A stretch of DNA of 10,410 nt from Clostridiales bacterium UBA1246 (GTDB lineage: Bacteria > Bacillota > Clostridia > Oscillospirales > Oscillospiraceae), in contig DBWE01000110.1 of NCBI GenBank assembly GCA_002308315.1, positions 3,132 to 13,541 of the forward strand, given 5' to 3'. Positions 7,699 through 10,410 of this stretch are shown here, in pieces. Under the pieces are notes generated by a model, which did no database searches, was not told the DNA's origin, and was given only the letters and a program-made list of their open reading frames with translations. Position 1 is the stretch's first letter. The number at the start of each line of letters is the position of its first letter. Both the position numbers and the translations under genes were made by a program.

Positions 7699-8148
7699 AT
7701 GTTCAACGTGAAGGTGGCCGAGGGAGAAAACAGAAAGGCCGGGCCGTATATACGCGAATGCCTGAAAAAAGCGGCGCGGGAGGGAAGGATAGACGCGGCG
7801 CTCTGCGCGGGCAGCGCCGTGGATCTGCTGATAATGCCGAGGGGCGCAGGAAGCAGCGGAGAAAAGGCGGGATGCATGCTCCTGGCCGGGGGCCAGAGCC
7901 GCGAAGGCTGGGAAAAAAGCGTGCGCTGCGGATTGTCGGCCGGCGACGAGCTCACTTTGTCGAGCATAGGGAGGGACAACGCGCTTTTGTCGCTGCAGAA
8001 GGATATCACGACCCTGTCGGGGAACCTGCTGGAGCCGCAGGAGATACCCGTGGAGCTGGCAAGACCCGCGGAGCCGGAGGCGGTGCTCGCCGCGGCGGGG
8101 GCGATGCTGCTGCTCGGCGCCGATCCGGACGGGCTGAAACTGTCATAG
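7699..8148 (+). CDS. Unrecognised 149-residue protein
   Basis: I do not recognise a named family. Start ATG 7699 is supported by GGGAG at 7686-7690, 8 bases upstream; the frame is open further 5' but runs across pgsA and the terminator, so the longer version is not credible. The protein has no signal peptide or clear membrane helix and looks like a small soluble alpha/beta protein. It has four cysteines (C21, C36, C59, C77) that do not form a standard metal motif. The part most likely to be conserved is the middle: AVDLLIMPRG (40-49), GCMLLAGGQS (58-67), then CGLSAGDELTLSSIG (77-91) and LSLQKDITTLSGNLLEPQEIPV (97-118). The C terminus contains a short Ala/Leu-rich helix (126-140). It lies after the pgsA terminator and 44 bases before the SSB-like gene, so the two may share a transcript. 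Codon use matches its neighbours, so recent transfer is not indicated. Confidence 0.75.
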   Translation: MFNVKVAEGENRKAGPYIRECLKKAAREGRIDAALCAGSAVDLLIMPRGAGSSGEKAGCMLLAGGQSREGWEKSVRCGLSAGDELTLSSIGRDNALLSLQKDITTLSGNLLEPQEIPVELARPAEPEAVLAAAGAMLLLGADPDGLKLS

Positions 8149-8175
8149 CGCAGCCGGGCCGGGAATACACTCTAC

Positions 8176-8184
8176 AAAGGGGTG
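8176..8184 (+). promoter_or_regulatory. Ribosome binding site of the SSB-like gene
   Basis: AAAGGGGTG, 8 bases before the in-frame TTG at 8193. No ATG or GTG in the right frame lies at a workable distance, so this site decides the TTG start. Confidence 0.7.
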
Positions 8185-8192
8185 ATATTGCT

Positions 8193-8807
8193 TTGGCATG
8201 GCAGAACAATACTGCCGAGCTTCGCGGACTGACGGGCGGCGAAGCGCGGCTTTCACATATCAGCAAGGGCGTGAGCTATTACTGCTTTGAGGTGCTTACA
8301 AAAAGACTGTCCGGCGCCGTCGACAGGATAAACGTGACGGTACCGGAGCATTTGCTGGAGTCTGTACCCGCGGCGGGAGAGAGAGTATACGTTTTCGGAG
8401 AGCTGCGCTCATACAACAACCGCAGCGGAAGCGGCAGCAAGCTGCGGCTGTACGTCCACGGCCAGCAGCTCGAAAGCTGCGGAGAGGAAGAGGAGGATCT
8501 CAACCGCGTCCTGCTCACGGGCGCGCTGTGCCGTCCGCCGACCTGGCGGCGTACTCCCATGGGCAGGGAGATATGCGATCTTATGCTGGCGGTGAACAGG
8601 CGCTACGGCCGCGCCGATTACATACCCTGCATAGCCTGGGGACGCAACGCGGAGCTTGCCGGAGAGTGGGAGACGGGGAGACGGGTCAGTCTGAGCGGAC
8701 GCTTTCAGAGCAGAAAGTATATCAAGAGCGAGAACGGCACGGGCGTAGAAAAAACGGCGTATGAGGTATCCGTCAGCGATTTTCCCGAGCCTGACGGAGC
8801 TCCGTGA
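8193..8807 (+). CDS. Tandem OB-fold single-stranded-DNA-binding-like protein (TTG start)
   Basis: A 204-residue protein that reads as two SSB/PriB-type OB folds in a row. The second (about 103-197) is the clearer: NRVLLTGALCRPPTWRRTPMG, then DLMLAVNR, DYIPCIAWGRNAEL, and GRRVSLSGRFQSRKY, the classic order of SSB strands. The first (about 5-95) shows the same order in weaker form: NTAELRGLTG, YYCFEVLTKR, DRINVTVPEHLL, ERVYVFGELRSYNN, and a last strand LRLYVHGQQLE. An acidic linker (GEEEEDL, about 97-103) joins them. It lacks the acidic DDIPF-type tail of replicative SSB, so it is more likely an accessory protein, and the main ssb gene is probably elsewhere. The TTG start is set by the ribosome site at 8176-8184. 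Its last 35 bases overlap the 3' end of hslO on the other strand. The OB-fold assignment is strong for the second half; the cellular role is unknown. Confidence 0.85.
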   Translation: MAWQNNTAELRGLTGGEARLSHISKGVSYYCFEVLTKRLSGAVDRINVTVPEHLLESVPAAGERVYVFGELRSYNNRSGSGSKLRLYVHGQQLESCGEEEEDLNRVLLTGALCRPPTWRRTPMGREICDLMLAVNRRYGRADYIPCIAWGRNAELAGEWETGRRVSLSGRFQSRKYIKSENGTGVEKTAYEVSVSDFPEPDGAP

Positions 8808-9690
8808 CCCTTTCGTCGTACATATCGGCCAGCTCCCGCGGAGAAAATACGTGACGCGTGCCGCAGAAGCGGCAGATTATCTCCGCCTCCTCGCCGCTGT
8901 CGCGCATGTCCTTAAGCTCGCGTATGCCCAATTTCTTTATGGCCGAGCGGTATTTTTCCCGCGAGCAGCTGCAGCGGTATTCAATATCGTGCTCGTCGAG
9001 CAGGGAATAGGGCAGACCGGACAGGAGCGACGCGATGATATCCCCGTCGTCCCTGCCGGCGGCGATGAGAGCGGACAGAGAGGGAAGAGAGTCCACGTTG
9101 GCCTGAAGGACGGGGATGATATCCTCATCGGCTCCGGGCAGGAGCTGGAGCATGTACCCTCCCGCTCCCATGACGCCTCCGGCTTTGTCCACTCTTACTC
9201 CGAGAGCGCAGACCGTGGGGGTCTGTTCGCTGACGGCGTAGTAATTGGTGACGTCCTCCGCGATCTCGCCGCTGACCAGCGCGCAGTGGCCCACGTAGGG
9301 CTCGCCGAAGCCGTAGTCGCGCACCACGTACAGCTCGCCGCTTTTGCCCACGACTCCGCCTACGTCGAGCTTGCCGAGAGCGTTCGGAGGGAGCTCCGCC
9401 GTGGGCTCGTCGCAGCAGCCGCGCACATTGCCGAGGCTGTCGGAAACACAGACAAAGCTGCCTGCCGGGCCTCCGCCGCTGATGCGCAGGGTAAGACTGC
9501 CCTGCTCGTCCTTGAGAGTGCTGCCCATGACCGCGGCCGCCGTCAGACAGCGGCCGAGGGCGGCGGTGACCGTCTTGGAGGGGCGGTGGATCTCTGCCGC
9601 GCGGGCGACGACGCCGGTGGTGTTTGCGAAAATTACTCTCGCGCTGCCGTCGTCGGTAAGCGCGGTGGTGATCTTTCCGGTGTATGACAT
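8773..9690 (-). CDS. hslO: Hsp33 redox-regulated chaperone
   Basis: Hsp33 is a cytoplasmic holdase switched on by oxidation: in reducing conditions four cysteines bind zinc, and oxidants form disulfides and expose the client-binding surface. The 305-residue product has the whole protein. The zinc motif near the C terminus is C240-S-C242 and C273-R-F-C276, the family's CxC...CxxC. The N-terminal domain shows ALGRCLTAAAVMGSTLK (44-60), LTLRISGGGP (66-75), GGVVGKSGELYVVRDYG (111-127), and PYVGHCALVSGEIAEDVTNYY (131-151). The start is ATG with first base 9690; GAGG (9702-9699 on this strand) lies 8 bases before it. The frame stays open further 5' into tspO, but nothing there fits the family. It is transcribed away from tspO and towards the SSB-like gene, whose 3' end it overlaps by 35 bases. 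Confidence 0.96.
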   Translation of the reverse strand: MSYTGKITTALTDDGSARVIFANTTGVVARAAEIHRPSKTVTAALGRCLTAAAVMGSTLKDEQGSLTLRISGGGPAGSFVCVSDSLGNVRGCCDEPTAELPPNALGKLDVGGVVGKSGELYVVRDYGFGEPYVGHCALVSGEIAEDVTNYYAVSEQTPTVCALGVRVDKAGGVMGAGGYMLQLLPGADEDIIPVLQANVDSLPSLSALIAAGRDDGDIIASLLSGLPYSLLDEHDIEYRCSCSREKYRSAIKKLGIRELKDMRDSGEEAEIICRFCGTRHVFSPRELADMYDERVTELRQARENR

Positions 9691-9711
9691 GATCTTTTCC
9701 TCACAAATAAT
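9684..9711 (+). promoter_or_regulatory. Candidate sigma-A promoter of tspO
   Basis: ATGACA (9684-9689; 5 of 6 to TTGACA), a 16-base spacer and AATAAT (9706-9711; 5 of 6). The start point would be near 9718, just at the ribosome site AAGGAAG (9718-9724). Its -10 shares five bases with the -10 of the opposed hslO promoter. In an AT-rich gap such matches can arise by chance. Confidence 0.35.
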
Positions 9712-9735
9712 ATCAAAAAGGAAGATGACTGTGAA
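9707..9735 (-). promoter_or_regulatory. Candidate sigma-A promoter of hslO
   Basis: On the minus strand, TTCACA (9735-9730; 5 of 6 to consensus), a 17-base spacer and TATTAT (9712-9707; 5 of 6), preceded by TG at 9715-9714, an extended -10. The transcript would begin near 9700, only about 10 bases before the hslO start, and would lose part of the GAGG ribosome site; that is the main weakness of the call. Confidence 0.45.
9718..9724 (+). promoter_or_regulatory. Ribosome binding site of tspO
   Basis: AAGGAAG. It touches the ATG at 9725 (no room for initiation) but lies 6 bases before the in-frame GTG at 9731, which therefore looks like the better start. Confidence 0.6.
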
Positions 9736-10204
9736 AAACAGAAAAATAAAGGCGTACGCCGTGTTCATCGCGGCGGCTCTTTTGACGGGAGGCATATCCG
9801 CGCTCGTTACCCTGCCGGGTATGAAGGAATACATGAGCGAGGCGATCAAGCCCGCGCTTTCGCCGCCGGGAGCCGTGTTCGGGGCGGTGTGGACGCTGCT
9901 GTATACTCTCATGGGCATATCGGCAGCGGAGGTATATCTTTCGGACGCTCCGGACAGATGGCGCGCGCTTACGGTATTTGCGGTGCAGCTGGCGGTGAAC
10001 TTTATGTGGAGCGTGTTCTTTTTCGGACTCGCCGTTTACGGCTTCGCGCTGATATGGCTGCTGCTTTTGCTGGTGCTGACGGCAATAATGACGGCGATGT
10101 TTTACGGGATAAAGCGCCGCGCGGGACTGCTGCAGCTGCCGTATATCGCCTGGCTGTGCTTCGCGCTGTATCTGAACTTCGCGGTGTGGATGCTGAACGG
10201 ATGA
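9731..10204 (+). CDS. TspO/MBR-family membrane protein
   Basis: Bacterial relative of the mitochondrial translocator protein (TSPO), a five-helix membrane protein that binds porphyrins and has been linked to tetrapyrrole handling and oxidative stress. Family signatures: a first helix about 7-28 with the ISALVTLPGM string; SPPGAVFGAVWTLLYTLMGISA (about 45-66), the hallmark segment; FAVQLAVNFMWSVFFFGL (helix 3); a strongly hydrophobic helix 4; and LPYIAWLCFALYLNFAVWMLNG at the C terminus. The length of 157 residues is normal. I prefer GTG 9731, because AAGGAAG lies 6 bases upstream and the product then starts MKNRKIKAYA. ATG 9725 would add two residues but abuts the ribosome site. It is divergent from hslO, with about 40 bases between starts. 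The true ligand in this organism is unknown. Confidence 0.92.
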   Translation: MKNRKIKAYAVFIAAALLTGGISALVTLPGMKEYMSEAIKPALSPPGAVFGAVWTLLYTLMGISAAEVYLSDAPDRWRALTVFAVQLAVNFMWSVFFFGLAVYGFALIWLLLLLVLTAIMTAMFYGIKRRAGLLQLPYIAWLCFALYLNFAVWMLNG

Positions 10205-10224
10205 TCGTGTCCGGCCGCAATTTG

Positions 10225-10254
10225 CCGGGGCAGTTTTTCAACGGCCCCGGTTTT
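10225..10254 (+). terminator. Intrinsic terminator after tspO
   Basis: Stem CCGGGGC (10225-10231) pairs with GCCCCGG (10244-10250), with a 12-base loop and TTTT after it, 20 bases beyond the tspO stop. On the minus strand no T run follows the stem, so it should act mainly on tspO transcripts and not on dapA transcripts arriving from the other side. Confidence 0.8.
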
Positions 10255-10269
10255 CATGCACGGGCTGCT

Positions 10270-10410
10270 TCACAGCAGGCCTTCTTTTCGCATCGCGGCG
10301 AAAAGCAGCTCCCGGTGAGCGTCCTCAAGGGGCGTAAGGGGCATGCGCAGATAGTTTTTGCACCACCCGAGCTCCGACATGGCCGCCTTGACGGGGATGG
10401 GGTTGACCTC
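10270..10410 (-). CDS. dapA: 4-hydroxy-tetrahydrodipicolinate synthase, C-terminal part
   Basis: Only the last 46 codons and the stop lie in the window; the gene continues beyond 10410. DapA condenses pyruvate with aspartate semialdehyde in the first committed step of the diaminopimelate/lysine pathway. The visible C terminus begins EVNPIPVKAAMSELGW, continues LRMPLTPLEDAHRELL and ends MRKEGLL. This matches the characteristic DapA ending, in which E(x)NPIPVK forms part of the conserved C-terminal helical domain and is followed by R(L/M)PLxPL. Related N-acetylneuraminate lyase family members share the fold but rarely the NPIPVK string, so dapA is favoured. It converges on tspO, with 65 bases between the two stops. 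Confidence 0.88.
   Translation of the reverse strand, partial: EVNPIPVKAAMSELGWCKNYLRMPLTPLEDAHRELLFAAMRKEGLL

Noticed and set aside
7653-8192. Upstream extension of the SSB-like gene
   Set aside because: The extra part is Arg/Gly-rich shadow of the preceding gene; the OB fold begins right after TTG 8193, which has a good ribosome site.
8761-9687. Plus-strand open frame (308 codons) opposite hslO
   Set aside because: hslO on the minus strand carries the full Hsp33 sequence with its zinc motif; the plus-strand product resembles nothing and is a codon shadow.
9344-9730. Upstream extension of tspO through hslO
   Set aside because: Antisense to hslO with no family match; TspO homology starts at about 9731.
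1-10410. CRISPR arrays, tRNA/rRNA genes, transposases, phage or toxin-antitoxin genes
   Set aside because: I saw no spaced direct repeats, no cloverleaf-like segments and no such protein motifs; nearly all of the window is accounted for by housekeeping genes.

Overview
The window looks like chromosomal DNA from a GC-rich member of the Firmicutes, probably class Clostridia (a gut-type Oscillospirales- or Christensenellales-like lineage is my guess). The reasons are the DUF1385 (YqhQ-type) membrane protein beside prmC, the recA-recX and rimO-pgsA pairs, strong Shine-Dalgarno sites, several TTG/GTG starts and tightly packed short-spaced operons. GC content is high by eye (roughly 60 %), yet ATA is the favoured isoleucine codon and AGG/AGA arginine codons are common. 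No tRNA, rRNA, CRISPR array, insertion sequence or phage gene is visible.

Region 1 (1-7654) is one long plus-strand gene train: an OmpR/PhoB-type response regulator (cut by the window edge), its sensor histidine kinase, a DUF1385 membrane protein, prmC (release-factor glutamine methyltransferase), recA, recX, rimO (ribosomal protein S12 methylthiotransferase) and pgsA (phosphatidylglycerophosphate synthase). Gaps are 0-30 bases. recA/recX and recX/rimO overlap as ATGA stop-start junctions. A strong intrinsic terminator at 7617-7654 closes the train. It mixes signal transduction, translation quality, recombination and membrane lipid synthesis. Two neighbourhoods that are usually separate in Firmicutes (DUF1385-prmC-prfA, and rimO-pgsA-cinA-recA) appear joined here without prfA or cinA.

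Region 2 (7699-8807) holds two plus-strand genes: a 149-residue protein I do not recognise, and a 204-residue protein that reads as two tandem OB folds of the single-stranded-DNA-binding (SSB/PriB) type, begun by a TTG codon.

Region 3 (8773-10410): hslO (Hsp33 redox chaperone) lies on the minus strand and its 3' end overlaps the SSB-like gene by 35 bases. Divergent from hslO, with only about 40 bases between start codons, is a TspO/MBR-family membrane protein. The AT-rich gap between them holds what look like two overlapping, opposed promoters. A terminator at 10225-10254 follows tspO. The window ends in the C-terminal 46 codons of dapA on the minus strand.

Most of this is ordinary housekeeping. 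I see no clear new defence or mobile system. The items most worth a second look are the unrecognised 149-residue protein, the double-OB protein, the interlocked hslO/tspO promoter region, and the codon bias.
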